From: Aeromicrobium camelliae
Lineage (GTDB): Bacteria > Actinomycetota > Actinomycetes > Propionibacteriales > Nocardioidaceae
Direction of reading: 5' to 3'
Assembly (NCBI RefSeq): GCF_003850045.1
Contig: NZ_RQJX01000005.1
Span: 1-64,000, forward strand
Length of the DNA stretch: 64,000 nucleotides
Part shown: positions 44,570 to 54,093 of the stretch, in pieces
Numbering within the stretch: the stretch's first letter is position 1
Layout: each line of letters opens with the position of its first letter
Translations under genes and position numbers: made by a program
Notes under the pieces: generated by a model
Database searches by the model: none
Seen by the model: the letters and a program-made list of their open reading frames with translations, nothing else
Told to the model about the DNA's origin: nothing

Positions 44570-47356
44570 ATGACGTCCAGCGAGTTCGACGCCATCGCCC
44601 GTTCCATCGACGACACCATGCGCCATGACGTGCGCCGGGTCGTCGACCTCCTCGGTGAGACGTTGCGCCGCCTCGAGGGGGACGACCTCTTCGACCGCGT
44701 CGAGCGGGTCCGCGCGCACGCCAAGCGCATCGAGGAGAGCGACGACCCGGCCGAACGCGAGGCGTCGTCCGATGCCATCCGCGCGCTGTTGCGCGAAGTG
44801 CCGTCGGAGACCGTGGGCAAGCTCGTGCGTGCCTTCAGCGTCTACTTCAGCCTCGCCAACGCGGCCGAACAGGTCGCTCGGGTGCGCGGGCTGGAACACC
44901 GTCCGGAGGACGAGGGCTGGCTGGCGCGCACCATCGCCGAGGTCGTCGCTGAACAGGGCCCCGAGGGCCTCGCCGACGGCGTCAAACGGCTCCACGCCCG
45001 GACGGTCTTCACCGCCCACCCGACCGAGGTCAGCCGTCGCACGGTCCTCACCAAACTGCGCCGCATCGCGGACATCCTCGCCGATCCGTCCGAGCCCGGG
45101 AGCCGCAAGCGCCGCCGCCAGGACGCGGACCTCGCCCAACTCGTCGACCTCATCTGGCAGACCGACGCTGTCCGCCGGACGCGCCCGACGCCGCTCGACG
45201 AGGCGCGGCACATGGTCTTCTACCTCCAGCAGATCCTCGACGAGGCCATGCCCGCGCTAGGGCGCGAGCTCACCGACATGCTCGCCGAGCACGGTGTCGA
45301 CCTGCCGCCCACGAGCCGGCCGTTCAGTTTCGGTTCCTGGATCGGCGGCGATCGCGACGGCAATCCCAACGTCACGCCGGAGGTCACTCGCGAGGTGCTG
45401 GCGCTGCACAACCGCATCGCGACGCGCATCGTGACCGACCGGCTGGACGTGCTGATCCGCGAGCTGTCGCCGTCGTCCGAACTCGTCGGAGTAAGTGGGG
45501 AGTTGACGGAGTCGCTGCACGCCGACCTCGAGAACCTCCCCGACCTCGACCCGCGGCTGCTGACCGTCAACGCCGCCGAGCCGTACCGGCTGAAGCTCGC
45601 CTGCATGCGCCTCAAGGTGCAGAACACCGCGGCTCGCATCGCCGACCGCCAGCCGCATCGTCCCGGAGTGGACTACGCCGATCGCGACGAACTGCTGGCC
45701 GACCTCGCCATCGTCGATCGTTCGCTGCGCGAGAACGGCGGAACTCTCATCGCCGACCGGCTGCTCGCGGACGCTGTCCGCTCCATCGCGCTCGTCGGTC
45801 TCCACCTCGCCACCCTCGACATCCGGGAGCATGCCGACGCGCACCACCACGCCATCGGACTCATGGTCGACCGTCTCGGCGAGCTGGACAGCGCGTACGA
45901 GGTACTCGAGCGAGCCGAGCGCACCGGCGTGCTGTCGCGGGAGCTGCGATCGCGCCGCCCGCTCAGCCCCGTCCCGCCGGCGCTCGACGAGTGGGGAGCG
46001 CGCACGTACGGCGTGTTCGATGCCGTGCGCGAGTTGAAGCAGACGTACGGCGAGGACGTCGTCGAGAGCTACATCGTCTCGATGGCTCGCGGCGCCGACG
46101 ATCTGCTGGCCCCCGTGGTGCTCGCCCGCGAGGCCGGGCTCGTCGACCTCGTGGGCGGGCCGGGCGCCGAGCCGTTCGCACGATTGGACTTCGTGCCGCT
46201 GCTGGAGACGATCGAGGAGATCCGCCGAGCCGGTGAGGTGCTCGACGACCTCCTCTCGGACGAGTCGTACCGCGAGGTCGTGCGTCTGCGCGGCGACGTG
46301 CAGGAGGTCATGCTCGGGTACTCCGACTCCAATAAGGAAGGCGGCATCACCACGTCGCAGTGGGAGCTGCACCGGGCGCAGCGCAGCCTGCGCGATGTCG
46401 CCCTCAAGCACGGCGTGCGGTTGCGGCTCTTCCATGGGCGGGGCGGCACGGTCGGCCGCGGCGGTGGCCCGACGTACGACGCGATCCTCGCCCAGCCGTA
46501 CGGGGTGCTCACGGGCGACATCAAGTTCACGGAGCAAGGCGAGGTCATCAGCGACAAGTACGCGCTCCCGCAGCTCGGGCACGAGAACCTGGAGCTGTCG
46601 CTCGCCGCGGTGCTCGAGGCCTCCACGCTCCACCTGCAGACCCGTCATCGCGAGGGGCAGACCGAGGCCTGGGACGCGACGATGACGCTGGTGAGCGACG
46701 CCGCCTACACGGCGTACCGCGGACTCGTCGAAGACCCGGGCCTGTTCGACTACTTCCTCGCCGCCACGCCCGTCGACCAGCTCGGCGAACTCAACATCGG
46801 CTCGCGCCCCTCGCGGCGTCCCGACTCCGGTGGCGACATCTCCGGCCTGCGGGCCATCCCGTGGGTGTTCGGTTGGACGCAGACCCGACAGATCGTGCCC
46901 GGGTGGTACGGCGTCGGCAGCGGACTGCGTGCCGCGCGCGAGGCGGGCCACGAGGAGGTACTGCGCGAGATGCTCGCCCAGTGGCAGTTCTTCCGCACGT
47001 TCGTGTCCAACGTCGAGATGACCCTGGCCAAGACCGACCTGCGCGTCGCCGAACGCTACGTGCAGGCGCTCGTCCCCACACAGCTGCGGCACGTGTTCGA
47101 CCTCGTCCGCGCCGAGTTCGACGTGACGGTGCAGGAGGTGCTGCGCCTGACCGGTGAAGCCGAACTGCTGGACCACCAGCCCGGGCTCAAGCGAACCCTG
47201 GACGTCCGGGACGCCTACCTGCAGCCGATCTCCTTCGCGCAGGTCGATCTGCTGGCCCGGGTCCGTCAGGAGCCGGACTCGGTTGACGACGCGATGCGTC
47301 TCGCGCTGCTGCAGACCATCAACGGCATCGCCAACGGTCTGCGCAACACGGGCTGA
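44570..47356 (+). CDS. ppc: Phosphoenolpyruvate carboxylase
   Basis: 928 residues, the normal length. Catalytic blocks are [13 protein letters not shown] (His150), [14 protein letters not shown] near residue 262, [16 protein letters not shown] (Lys near 590), and the Arg-rich loop [15 protein letters not shown] near residue 622. The C terminus NGLRNTG is the invariant PEPC end. It makes oxaloacetate from PEP and bicarbonate to refill the TCA cycle. The ATG at 44570 follows TAGGCT by 6 nt. Confidence 0.97.
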   Translation: MTSSEFDAIARSIDDTMRHDVRRVVDLLGETLRRLEGDDLFDRVERVRAHAKRIEESDDPAEREASSDAIRALLREVPSETVGKLVRAFSVYFSLANAAEQVARVRGLEHRPEDEGWLARTIAEVVAEQGPEGLADGVKRLHARTVFTAHPTEVSRRTVLTKLRRIADILADPSEPGSRKRRRQDADLAQLVDLIWQTDAVRRTRPTPLDEARHMVFYLQQILDEAMPALGRELTDMLAEHGVDLPPTSRPFSFGSWIGGDRDGNPNVTPEVTREVLALHNRIATRIVTDRLDVLIRELSPSSELVGVSGELTESLHADLENLPDLDPRLLTVNAAEPYRLKLACMRLKVQNTAARIADRQPHRPGVDYADRDELLADLAIVDRSLRENGGTLIADRLLADAVRSIALVGLHLATLDIREHADAHHHAIGLMVDRLGELDSAYEVLERAERTGVLSRELRSRRPLSPVPPALDEWGARTYGVFDAVRELKQTYGEDVVESYIVSMARGADDLLAPVVLAREAGLVDLVGGPGAEPFARLDFVPLLETIEEIRRAGEVLDDLLSDESYREVVRLRGDVQEVMLGYSDSNKEGGITTSQWELHRAQRSLRDVALKHGVRLRLFHGRGGTVGRGGGPTYDAILAQPYGVLTGDIKFTEQGEVISDKYALPQLGHENLELSLAAVLEASTLHLQTRHREGQTEAWDATMTLVSDAAYTAYRGLVEDPGLFDYFLAATPVDQLGELNIGSRPSRRPDSGGDISGLRAIPWVFGWTQTRQIVPGWYGVGSGLRAAREAGHEEVLREMLAQWQFFRTFVSNVEMTLAKTDLRVAERYVQALVPTQLRHVFDLVRAEFDVTVQEVLRLTGEAELLDHQPGLKRTLDVRDAYLQPISFAQVDLLARVRQEPDSVDDAMRLALLQTINGIANGLRNTG

Positions 47357-47359
47357 GAC

Positions 47360-47743
47360 TCAGGAGCCGCCGTGGGTGATCGTGGTCTGCTGGTACAGCG
47401 TCAGCCGCGGCGAGCCGTCGAGCACGCGGTAGTGGCTGGACATCAGGGCGACGAACGGCTCGTCCTGTCCGTCGCGGTGAGCCGTCGCCGTGTAGACGAG
47501 CGCCGCGGAGGTCTCGCTCGTCGGCACGAGGCGTGCATCGTCCAGGCGGTACGACGACCACGGCGGCGAATCGTTCAGGGCGTGCGCGATGGTCGGCCGG
47601 TCCATGACCATGCCGTTGACCAGGATCATGACCGCGTCCGGCGTCATCAGCTCGCCGTAGAAGCTTCCTCCTCGTGACGAACTGAGCGCCTCCCATCCGC
47701 GGTGTTCGAGCTCGAGGAGCCGGTCGAGAGTGAGGTCGCTCAT
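47360..47743 (-). CDS. SnoaL-like / NTF2-fold protein (DUF4440 type)
   Basis: 127 residues, one cone-shaped NTF2-like domain: LTLDRLLELEHRGWEALSS helix, GSFYGELMTPDAVMILVNGMVMDRPTIAHAL, and a sheet ending RLTLYQQTTITHGG. Family members bind small molecules or act as isomerases or cyclases; no specific role can be given. TACCCT (47756-47751) is 7 nt upstream of the ATG at 47743, a leaderless start. It is convergent with ppc, 3 nt apart. Confidence 0.82.
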   Translation of the reverse strand: MSDLTLDRLLELEHRGWEALSSSRGGSFYGELMTPDAVMILVNGMVMDRPTIAHALNDSPPWSSYRLDDARLVPTSETSAALVYTATAHRDGQDEPFVALMSSHYRVLDGSPRLTLYQQTTITHGGS

Positions 47744-47762
47744 GGCAGGGAGGGTAACGGCC

Positions 47763-48689
47763 TCACCGCTGCTGGTCGAGCCACCAGGCGATCGTGGTCT
47801 CGACGGCGGTGTCGAGATCGGTGGGGGTGAGACCCAGCAGCGCCTCGGTGGCCGAGGAGTCCATGACGAACGGGCGGTCCCACTGGTGCAGCATCTCGGC
47901 CAGCTCACGCATGTCCCGCTGAACTCGCCCGAGCGCACGTACCGCCGCGCCGGGGATCGGACGAATGCGCGGAACCGGCACGCCGGCGGCCGCGGCGTAA
48001 CGAGCGACGAGTTCGCGCTGCGTGATCGCAGGACCGGTGGGCGCGAACATCAGGTCGTTGCAGCGCGGGTCGTCGGCGGCACGGATCATCGCCTCGGCGA
48101 GGTCGGGCAGATAGGTGAAGGAGTGCGGGTGGTCCGCCGATCCCAGCGGCCGGACCGTCCGTCCGCGCAGGAGCGGGACGATCATCCGCTCGCCGGCGTG
48201 AGCATTGGCCCGTGCCAACGGGCCGAAGTAGTCCGAGGCTGCGACGCTGACCGTGCGGACGGGTGCGGCCTCTCGTGCCGCGAGCAGATCCACCCGCACG
48301 GCGCCTTTGGCCGAACCCGGCGTCCGCGCTGATGTTTCGGTGAACGGCTGCGGTGCCGCGTCCAACCCGTACAGGCTTTCGGGGAACGTTACGACGGCCC
48401 CTTCTCGTTCGGCAGCGCGGAGCACGACGCGTTCGGCCGCAGGCAACTCGCGCCGCCACACCTCCGCCCGGTACGCGGTGGCATGGATGCAGTGGTGGAT
48501 CGCCTCGGTGCCACGAGCGGCGCGTTCGACCGCCTCGCTGTCGGTCGCGTCGCCGACGACGCGTTCGATCGCGGGATGGTCCGGGCCACTGCCGCTGCGG
48601 GTCATGAGGCGTACGTGGTCGCCGCGCTCGGCGAGGCGCAGCGCGAGGGTGGTGCCGATCGGTCCGGCGCCGAGGACGAGGTGGGTCAT
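47763..48689 (-). CDS. NAD(P)-dependent epimerase/dehydratase-like protein
   Basis: 308 residues of the extended/atypical SDR group. Rossmann motif VLGAGPIGTTLAL at the N terminus (GxGxxGxxL, as in ketoreductase/NmrA-like members), FPESLYGLD where the catalytic Tyr would be expected, ADHPHSFTYLPDLAEAMI and a C-terminal helix pair. The usual YxxxK is not clear, so it may be a redox sensor or a non-catalytic member. AAGGAG precedes the ATG at 48689. It is divergent from a TetR gene and probably its target. Confidence 0.82.
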   Translation of the reverse strand: MTHLVLGAGPIGTTLALRLAERGDHVRLMTRSGSGPDHPAIERVVGDATDSEAVERAARGTEAIHHCIHATAYRAEVWRRELPAAERVVLRAAEREGAVVTFPESLYGLDAAPQPFTETSARTPGSAKGAVRVDLLAAREAAPVRTVSVAASDYFGPLARANAHAGERMIVPLLRGRTVRPLGSADHPHSFTYLPDLAEAMIRAADDPRCNDLMFAPTGPAITQRELVARYAAAAGVPVPRIRPIPGAAVRALGRVQRDMRELAEMLHQWDRPFVMDSSATEALLGLTPTDLDTAVETTIAWWLDQQR

Positions 48690-48705
48690 CGCGTTCTCCT
48701 TGTGT

Positions 48706-48766
48706 GAGCAGTGCTCTCTGTTTTCAGGATGAGCGATGCTGACACGAAAAGCAAGAGCAGTGCTCT
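48706..48766. promoter_or_regulatory. Twin operators between the epimerase gene and tetR
   Basis: GAGCAGTGCTC occurs twice, at 48706-48716 and 48755-48765, each a near-perfect palindrome and the second extended to 48754-48766. Their starts are 49 bp apart. The right copy lies just upstream of the tetR -10 (TATGCT, 48788-48793, 6 nt before its ATG); the left copy lies over the region where the leftward promoter must be. Binding by the divergent TetR protein is inferred. Confidence 0.65.
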
Positions 48767-48799
48767 CTTTTGTTCCTCGTGCTCCGATATGCTGCTGCC

Positions 48800-49498
48800 A
48801 TGTCCACCCCGCGCGAACGTGCACGCGAGCAGACGATGCGCGACATTCTCCGCCTCGGCCGTGAGCACCTCGCGGCTGTCGGTCCCGCCCAGCTGTCATT
48901 GCGCGCCATCGCCCGCGACCTGGGCATCGTGTCGTCAGCCATCTACCGGTACGTGGCCAGCCGCGACGAGTTGCTGACGCTGCTCATCGTCGACGCGTAC
49001 GACGAGCTGGGCGACGCCGTCGACGAAGCGATCGCTCAGGCCGGGACGGAGCCGCGTGAGCAGTTCGTCGCGGCGGGGAGAGCGGTGCGCCGTTGGGCGC
49101 TGGCCGAGCCGGCGCGATACGCCCTCGTCTTCGGTACGCCGGTGCCGGGCTATGAGGCGCCGGGGGAGCGCACGACCGAGCCCGGCACGCGGGTGATCGT
49201 TGCACTACTCGCGATCCTCGAGCGAGCGTGGCGCGCAGGGGCGCTCCGCCCGAGCGCGGCCGCCGAAATGGGCGGCGGCCTCGCTCAGGACCTGGCTGCG
49301 ATCCGCGAGGAGTACCGGCTCGACCTTTCCGACGGCGCGCTGGTGGCCGCCACCGTCGTGTGGACCGGGCTGTTCGGTGCGGTGAGTTTCGAGGTGTTCG
49401 GGCAGTACGGCGACGGCACGATCCGCGCGGCCGACGCGCTCTTCGACGCCCAACTCGACGTCCTGGCGCAGGCCGCGGGGTTGCCGGCCCCTAGTTGA
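48800..49498 (+). CDS. TetR-family transcription regulator (TetR_C_33-like)
   Basis: 232 residues. HTH: ILRLGREHLAAVGPAQLSLRAIARDLGIVSSAIYRYVASRDELLTLLI in pieces. C-terminal domain with RAVRRWALAEPARYALVFGTPVPGYEAP, typical of a TetR subfamily next to SDR/epimerase genes. The ATG at 48800 is chosen because TATGCT is 6 nt upstream; the frame extends 10 codons further without support. Its end overlaps the convergent acyl-CoA ligase gene by 8 bp. Confidence 0.9.
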   Translation: MSTPRERAREQTMRDILRLGREHLAAVGPAQLSLRAIARDLGIVSSAIYRYVASRDELLTLLIVDAYDELGDAVDEAIAQAGTEPREQFVAAGRAVRRWALAEPARYALVFGTPVPGYEAPGERTTEPGTRVIVALLAILERAWRAGALRPSAAAEMGGGLAQDLAAIREEYRLDLSDGALVAATVVWTGLFGAVSFEVFGQYGDGTIRAADALFDAQLDVLAQAAGLPAPS

Positions 49499-51011
49499 CC
49501 GTTCGGTCGCGGCCCTCCCAGAACTCCTGGCGGAGTTTGAACTTCTGGAGCTTGCCGGTTGCCGTGCGGGCGAGTTCCTCGCGGAAGAGCACCCGCTTGG
49601 GCACCTTGTAGCCGGCCAGCCGTTCGCGCGCGTGCGCCTTGAGTTCGTCCTCGGTGACCTCGCCGTCGGTGACGACGAGCGCCGTGACGAGTTCACCCCA
49701 GCGGTCGTCGGGGATACCGATCACGGCGACCTCGCGCACCGCGTCGTGCGAGGCGAGGGCGTCCTCGACCTCGATGGACGACACGTTCTCGCCGCCGGAG
49801 ACGATGACGTCCTTCTTCCGGTCCGAGATCGACACGTACCCCTCTTCGTAGGTGCCGCCGTCACCGGTGTGGAACCAGTCGCCGGCGAGCGCCTCGTCCG
49901 TGGCGTCCGGGTTCTCCCAGTAGCCCTCGAACACGGTGTTGCTGCGCACGAGGATCTCACCCGAGTCGTCCACCATGACCGAGGTCGACAGCGCGGGCGC
50001 CCCGGCGCGGCCGAGGTTGCGCGCCTGCTCGGCCGGATCGAGGTCGTCCCATTCGGCCCGCATCCGGCTCATCGTCAGGAGTGGCGCGGTCTCGGTGAGC
50101 CCGTAGATCTGGATGAACTCCCAGCCGAGCTCCTCGCGGACTCGCTCGATCGTGCGGGTCGGTGGCGGCGCGCCGGCCACGACGCAGCGGACGCGGTCGC
50201 GACCCGTCGGGCCGTCCCACTCCTTGAGCGCGTCGAGCACGATCGACAGCACCGCCGGGGCGCAGCACAGGTACGTCACCTGGTGCTCCTCGATGCGGCG
50301 GAGGATCTCTGCGCCGTCGATCTGCCGCAAAACGATGTGCTGGGCGCCCATGCCCGTCACGCCGTACACCTGGCCCCAGCCGTTGCAGTGGAACATCGGG
50401 AGGGTGTGCAGGTAGACGTCCCGGTCGCTCACGGAGGCCTGCCAGCCGAACACGGTGGCGTTGACCCACAGGGCCCGATGTGTCTGCTGCACGCCCTTGG
50501 GGCGCGCCGTCGTCCCGGACGTGTAGTTGATGGTGGCCGTCGCGTCCTCGTCCGGCTCCCAGGGCTCCGGGTCGGCGGTGCTGGCCCAGATCCGCTCGTC
50601 GTCCTCACCCAGGATGAACACGTGCTGCGCTTTGACGACGTCGGCCAGATGCGCGAGGTCGGGGTCCAGCAGCACGACTTCGGCACCGCAGTGCCCCACG
50701 ATGTACTCGACCTCGGCCGCAGCAAGGCGGAAGTTGATCGGGACGAACACGCGGCCCCACCCCGACACACCGAAGAACGACACCAGCGTGCGGGCGGCGT
50801 TGTGCGAGACCATCGCGACCCTCGCGCCGCGCTCGACCCCGAGGTCGTCGAGCGTCGCCGCCTGGGAGCGGGCCAGGCGCATGACGTCGCGATAGGTCAG
50901 TTCGCCCCATGACGGGGCGGGCTGCCGGGGCTCGTCGACCACGGCGATGCGGTCCGGATACACGGCATGGGCGCGGTCGAGGAAGTCGCGGACGCTGAAC
51001 GGGACCTTCAT
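49491..51011 (-). CDS. Acyl-CoA synthetase (fatty-acid-CoA ligase, AMP-forming)
   Basis: 506 residues of the adenylate-forming family: P-loop NYTSGTTARPKGVQQTHR near residue 165, LPMFHCNGWG, YGLTETAP near residue 300, TGDGGTYEEGYVSISDRKKDVI in pieces (hinge), and the C-terminal Lys in TATGKLQKFKLR. It activates a carboxylic acid to acyl-CoA with ATP; AlkK-like medium-chain or aromatic acids are plausible. GAGGAG precedes the ATG. Together with the next gene upstream it would feed beta-oxidation, but a hairpin separates them. Confidence 0.92.
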   Translation of the reverse strand: MKVPFSVRDFLDRAHAVYPDRIAVVDEPRQPAPSWGELTYRDVMRLARSQAATLDDLGVERGARVAMVSHNAARTLVSFFGVSGWGRVFVPINFRLAAAEVEYIVGHCGAEVVLLDPDLAHLADVVKAQHVFILGEDDERIWASTADPEPWEPDEDATATINYTSGTTARPKGVQQTHRALWVNATVFGWQASVSDRDVYLHTLPMFHCNGWGQVYGVTGMGAQHIVLRQIDGAEILRRIEEHQVTYLCCAPAVLSIVLDALKEWDGPTGRDRVRCVVAGAPPPTRTIERVREELGWEFIQIYGLTETAPLLTMSRMRAEWDDLDPAEQARNLGRAGAPALSTSVMVDDSGEILVRSNTVFEGYWENPDATDEALAGDWFHTGDGGTYEEGYVSISDRKKDVIVSGGENVSSIEVEDALASHDAVREVAVIGIPDDRWGELVTALVVTDGEVTEDELKAHARERLAGYKVPKRVLFREELARTATGKLQKFKLRQEFWEGRDRTVN

Positions 51012-51029
51012 GGATCGCTCCTCACGGTG

Positions 51030-51060
51030 TGGTGTGGCTCACGATCATCGTGCCGCACCA
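51030..51060 (-). terminator. Hairpin between 3-hydroxyacyl-CoA dehydrogenase and acyl-CoA ligase
   Basis: TGGTGTGGC (51030-51038) pairs with GCCGCACCA (51052-51060, one wobble) and ACGAT/ATCGT closes the loop inside. It lies between two leftward genes and probably separates their transcripts. Confidence 0.5.
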
Positions 51061-51113
51061 CGCCTGGAGCAGCCACCCGCGTGCGGCGAGCGGTGGTGGT
51101 TCTGCGGTGAGCG

Positions 51114-51971
51114 TCAGCTGTAGGGGTAGAACCCGTGTCCGGACTTCTTGCCGAGGAGTCCGGCGTCGACCATGCGGTCGAGCAGCGGCGGCGGGGAGTA
51201 GAGGGGCTCCTTGAACTCCTCGTACATCGATTCGCCGATCGCCTTGATGGTGTCGAGGCCGATGAGGTCGCTCAGCGCGAGCGGTCCCATGGGATGCCCG
51301 CAGCCCAGCACCATGCCGCGGTCGATGTCCTCCGCCGACGCGTAGCCGGCCTCGTACATGCGGATGGCCGACAGCAGGTACGGCACGAGCAGTGAGTTGA
51401 CGATGAAGCCCGCGCGGTCGGTCGCGTCGATGGGTTGCTTGCCCAACTGCTCGGACACGTAGCCCCGCATCGTCTCGAGCGTCTCGGGCGACGTGGTGAG
51501 GGAGGGGATGAGCTCGACGAGCTTCATCACCGGAGCGGGGTTGAAGAAGTGCACGCCCATCACGCGACCGGCGCGTCCGGAGACGGCGCCGAGCTTGACG
51601 ATCGGGATGGACGAGGTGTTCGAGGCGAGGATCGCGTCGTCGTCGGTGAGGATCGCGCCCACCTTGGTGAAGAGGTCGAGCTTGATCTGCTCGTTCTCGC
51701 TGGCCGCCTCGACCACGAGCTGGCGATCGGCCAGCTGGCCGAGGTCGCTCACGGCGCGGATGCGCTCCATCGTGGCGGCGACGTCCTCGGCGCTGATCTT
51801 GCCGCGCTTCTCGGCCTTGTCCAGCGACGCCTGGATGCGTCCGCGTGCGGCGAGCGCGGCCTCCTCGGAGACCTCGACGAGCACGACGTCCAGGCCCGCG
51901 CGGGCGTTGACCTCGGCGATGCCCGATCCCATCAGGCCGCCGCCGATGACTCCCATGCGTTCGATCGTCAT
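51114..51971 (-). CDS. 3-hydroxybutyryl-CoA dehydrogenase
   Basis: 285 residues, the usual size of the stand-alone enzyme (FadB2/Hbd/PaaH). NAD-binding GVIGGGLMGSGIAEV at the N terminus, SNTSSIPI with the catalytic Ser/Asn region, GVHFFNPAPVMKLVELI with the catalytic His-Glu pair, and PMGPLALSDLIGLD. It oxidises 3-hydroxyacyl-CoA to 3-oxoacyl-CoA in beta-oxidation or butyrate/PHB metabolism. The ATG at 51971 has GGAGAG upstream; the frame extends five codons further without support. Confidence 0.94.
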   Translation of the reverse strand: MTIERMGVIGGGLMGSGIAEVNARAGLDVVLVEVSEEAALAARGRIQASLDKAEKRGKISAEDVAATMERIRAVSDLGQLADRQLVVEAASENEQIKLDLFTKVGAILTDDDAILASNTSSIPIVKLGAVSGRAGRVMGVHFFNPAPVMKLVELIPSLTTSPETLETMRGYVSEQLGKQPIDATDRAGFIVNSLLVPYLLSAIRMYEAGYASAEDIDRGMVLGCGHPMGPLALSDLIGLDTIKAIGESMYEEFKEPLYSPPPLLDRMVDAGLLGKKSGHGFYPYS

Positions 51972-52073
51972 GCTCTCCGCTCCCAACGTGAGGTTCTTCT
52001 CATGTTCGCGCTTCGATCCTAGTCCTCGGAGCGCCGCCGCCGACCGGCCGGTGGGAGGTGGTGGGATAGGACC

Positions 52074-52472
52074 ATGCTCCGCCGTGCTTGGGTCACCGTC
52101 GTGATGGTCGCTGTCCTCGCCGCCTGCGGGAGCGGCGGAACCAGCGAGGATCCGGCGCCGACCACCGAGCCCGAGCCCACCGAAGCGGCGCTCGGCAAGG
52201 GCGAGCCCGCGGCGGACGCCCTGGAGAGCTTCACCTGCCGGGCGAACGAGGAGGGCGTCTGGTCGGCGACCGGCGTCGTCACGAACACGGCGCCCGCGTC
52301 GGAGAGCTACCAGGTCGCGGTGCTCGTGTCCGACACAGAGGCGGGTAACGCCAAGACCACCACGGTCGAGTCGATCCAGCCGGACGAGTCCACGACCTTC
52401 GAGATCGCCGAACTCCCGGTGGCCGGCGAGAAACCGACGTGCCGCGTCACCGTGGTGCGTCTCGCCCGCTAG
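52074..52472 (+). CDS. Small secreted lipoprotein (FxLYD-like)
   Basis: 132 residues. The signal ends in a lipobox VLAACG (Cys18), followed by a Pro/Thr/Glu-rich linker (about residues 20-45) and an immunoglobulin-like domain (GVWSATGVVTNTAPASESYQVAVLV in pieces, IQPDESTTFEI), the shape of FxLYD domains. Two Cys in the mature part (FTCRAN and PTCRV) may form a disulfide. Surface role unknown. It stands between convergent-facing neighbours and ends at a strong hairpin. Confidence 0.82.
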   Translation: MLRRAWVTVVMVAVLAACGSGGTSEDPAPTTEPEPTEAALGKGEPAADALESFTCRANEEGVWSATGVVTNTAPASESYQVAVLVSDTEAGNAKTTTVESIQPDESTTFEIAELPVAGEKPTCRVTVVRLAR

Positions 52473-52485
52473 GCCCCGTCAATGT

Positions 52486-52521
52486 CAGACGTCCTGAGGG
52501 CTGGAGCCCTCAGGACGTCTG
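52486..52521. terminator. Bidirectional terminator
   Basis: A perfect 16-bp stem (52486-52501 with 52506-52521, CAGACGTCCTGAGGGC) with a TGGA loop between the convergent lipoprotein and fprA genes. Confidence 0.85.
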
Positions 52522-52538
52522 CGTCGCTGTCGTGGGGG

Positions 52539-53900
52539 TCAGGAACGCGCGATGCGCACCATCTCGTCGCGGGGGACGACCTTGACGCGCTCGCGCTCGA
52601 CCTCGTGCGCCTCGCCGAGGGCCTGCTCGTGGGCGTCGAGCTTCTCCCAGCCCTCCCACGTCGTGTACTCGAGGCCGCGCGAGTCGAGGTAGCGGTCGAA
52701 CGCCTCCGGCTCCGCGTGCTCGGGCGCGGGGAGCTGGTCGATGTCCTCGACCAGCATGCCGATCGTCTGGGCAGCGTCGGACTTGGTGTGACCGATGAGG
52801 CCCACCGGGCCGCGCTTGATCCAGCCCGTCACATAGACGCCCGGCAGCGGCGAGCCGTCGAGGTCGATGACGTGGCCGCCGTCGTTCGGGACGACTCCGG
52901 CGGCCGCGTCGAACGGCAGGCCCGGAAGCACGTCGGAGTAGTAGCCGATGGCGCGGTAGACGGCCTGGACCGGCCAGTCCTTGAACTCGCCCGTGCCGCG
53001 CACGTTGCCGGTGCCGTCGAGCTCGGTGATCTCGGTGCGCAGGCCCACGACCCTGCCGTCCTCGCCGAGGATCTCGACGGGGTTCTGGCAGAAGTGGATG
53101 TGGATCCGGTGCGGGGCGCCGCTCGGCTCCGCGGCGAGGTACTTGGTGAGCACGTCGACGACGAGTTTCTGGCTCTTGGCGGCCTTGAGTGCCTCCATCG
53201 AACCCTCGTCGAACTCGAAGCCCTCGGGGTGCACGATGACGTCGATGTTGGGGCTGTGGTTCAGCTCGCGCAGCTCCATCGGCGTGAACTTCACCTGCGC
53301 CGGACCACGCCGCGCGAAGACGTGGACGTCGGTGGTGGCGTTCTTCTTGAGGCCCTCGTAGACGTTCTCGGGGATCTCGGTGACGAGGAGTTCGTCGGCG
53401 GTCTTGGCGAGGATGCGCGACACGTCGAGGCCGACGTTGCCGACGCCGAGCACGGCGACCTCCTTGGCGTGCGGCTGGAACGGCCACTCGCGGGGCACGT
53501 CGGGATGGCCGTCGTACCAGTAGACGAAGTCGGCGGCACCGTACGAGCCGTCGAGGTCGATGCCGGGGATGTCGAGGTCGCGGTCACGGCGGGCGCCGGT
53601 CGCGAAGACGATCGCGTCGTAGAACTGGCGCAGGTCCTCGAGCTTGACGTCGTCGCCGAACGCGACGTTGCCGAAGAAGCGGATGTCGGGGTTGCTCATG
53701 ACCCGCTTGAGCGCCTTGATGATCTCCTTGATGCGCGGGTGATCGGGCGCGACGCCGTACCGGATGAGCCCGAACGGCGTGGGGTCGCGGTCGATGAGGT
53801 CGACGGTCACGTCGAGCCCCTCGGTCTTCGTGAGGATGTCGGCGGCGTACACGCCGGCCGGCCCGGCGCCCACGACGGCCACCCGCAGCTTCCTGCTCAT
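52539..53900 (-). CDS. fprA: NADPH-ferredoxin reductase FprA
   Basis: 453 residues of the adrenodoxin-reductase-like family: FAD-binding VVGAGPAGVYAAD at residue 9, FGLIRYGVAPDHPRIK, NADP-binding VLGVGNVGLDVSRIL near residue 158, FARRGPAQVKFTPMEL and C-terminal GWIKRGPVGLIGHTKSDA in pieces. It passes electrons from NADPH to ferredoxins, for example for cytochrome P450s. A short ribosome site GGAG precedes the ATG. A DtxR-like box upstream suggests iron control. Confidence 0.95.
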   Translation of the reverse strand: MSRKLRVAVVGAGPAGVYAADILTKTEGLDVTVDLIDRDPTPFGLIRYGVAPDHPRIKEIIKALKRVMSNPDIRFFGNVAFGDDVKLEDLRQFYDAIVFATGARRDRDLDIPGIDLDGSYGAADFVYWYDGHPDVPREWPFQPHAKEVAVLGVGNVGLDVSRILAKTADELLVTEIPENVYEGLKKNATTDVHVFARRGPAQVKFTPMELRELNHSPNIDVIVHPEGFEFDEGSMEALKAAKSQKLVVDVLTKYLAAEPSGAPHRIHIHFCQNPVEILGEDGRVVGLRTEITELDGTGNVRGTGEFKDWPVQAVYRAIGYYSDVLPGLPFDAAAGVVPNDGGHVIDLDGSPLPGVYVTGWIKRGPVGLIGHTKSDAAQTIGMLVEDIDQLPAPEHAEPEAFDRYLDSRGLEYTTWEGWEKLDAHEQALGEAHEVERERVKVVPRDEMVRIARS

Positions 53901-53938
53901 GTCACTCCTGCAATCACGACGAGATCGGCCAACTGGCC

Positions 53939-53957
53939 TTAGGCCAGCCTAACGGGG
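53939..53957 (-). promoter_or_regulatory. DtxR/IdeR-like iron box upstream of fprA
   Basis: TTAGGCCAGCCTAAC (53939-53953) contains the palindrome TTAGGC-CA-GCCTAA. Against the consensus TTAGGTTAGCCTAACCTAA, 13 of 19 positions agree in the window 53939-53957. It lies 39 nt upstream of the fprA start, in promoter distance. Iron-dependent repression is inferred. Confidence 0.45.
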
Positions 53958-54093
53958 GAAGCGAAGCGACCCCTAGTCGTCCGGGATGTGAAATCGGCTG
54001 CGTCCGGCATGAGGTGAGACCGATGCGGCATGGCCGTGCCGGATGCCGAGAATGACGGCCGTCGCGGCGAGCGGCGTTGTTAGCGTCGCGCCC

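Noticed and set aside
45257-47176. 639-codon minus-strand frame opposite ppc
   Set aside because: Antisense shadow of ppc without any domain motif or ribosome site.
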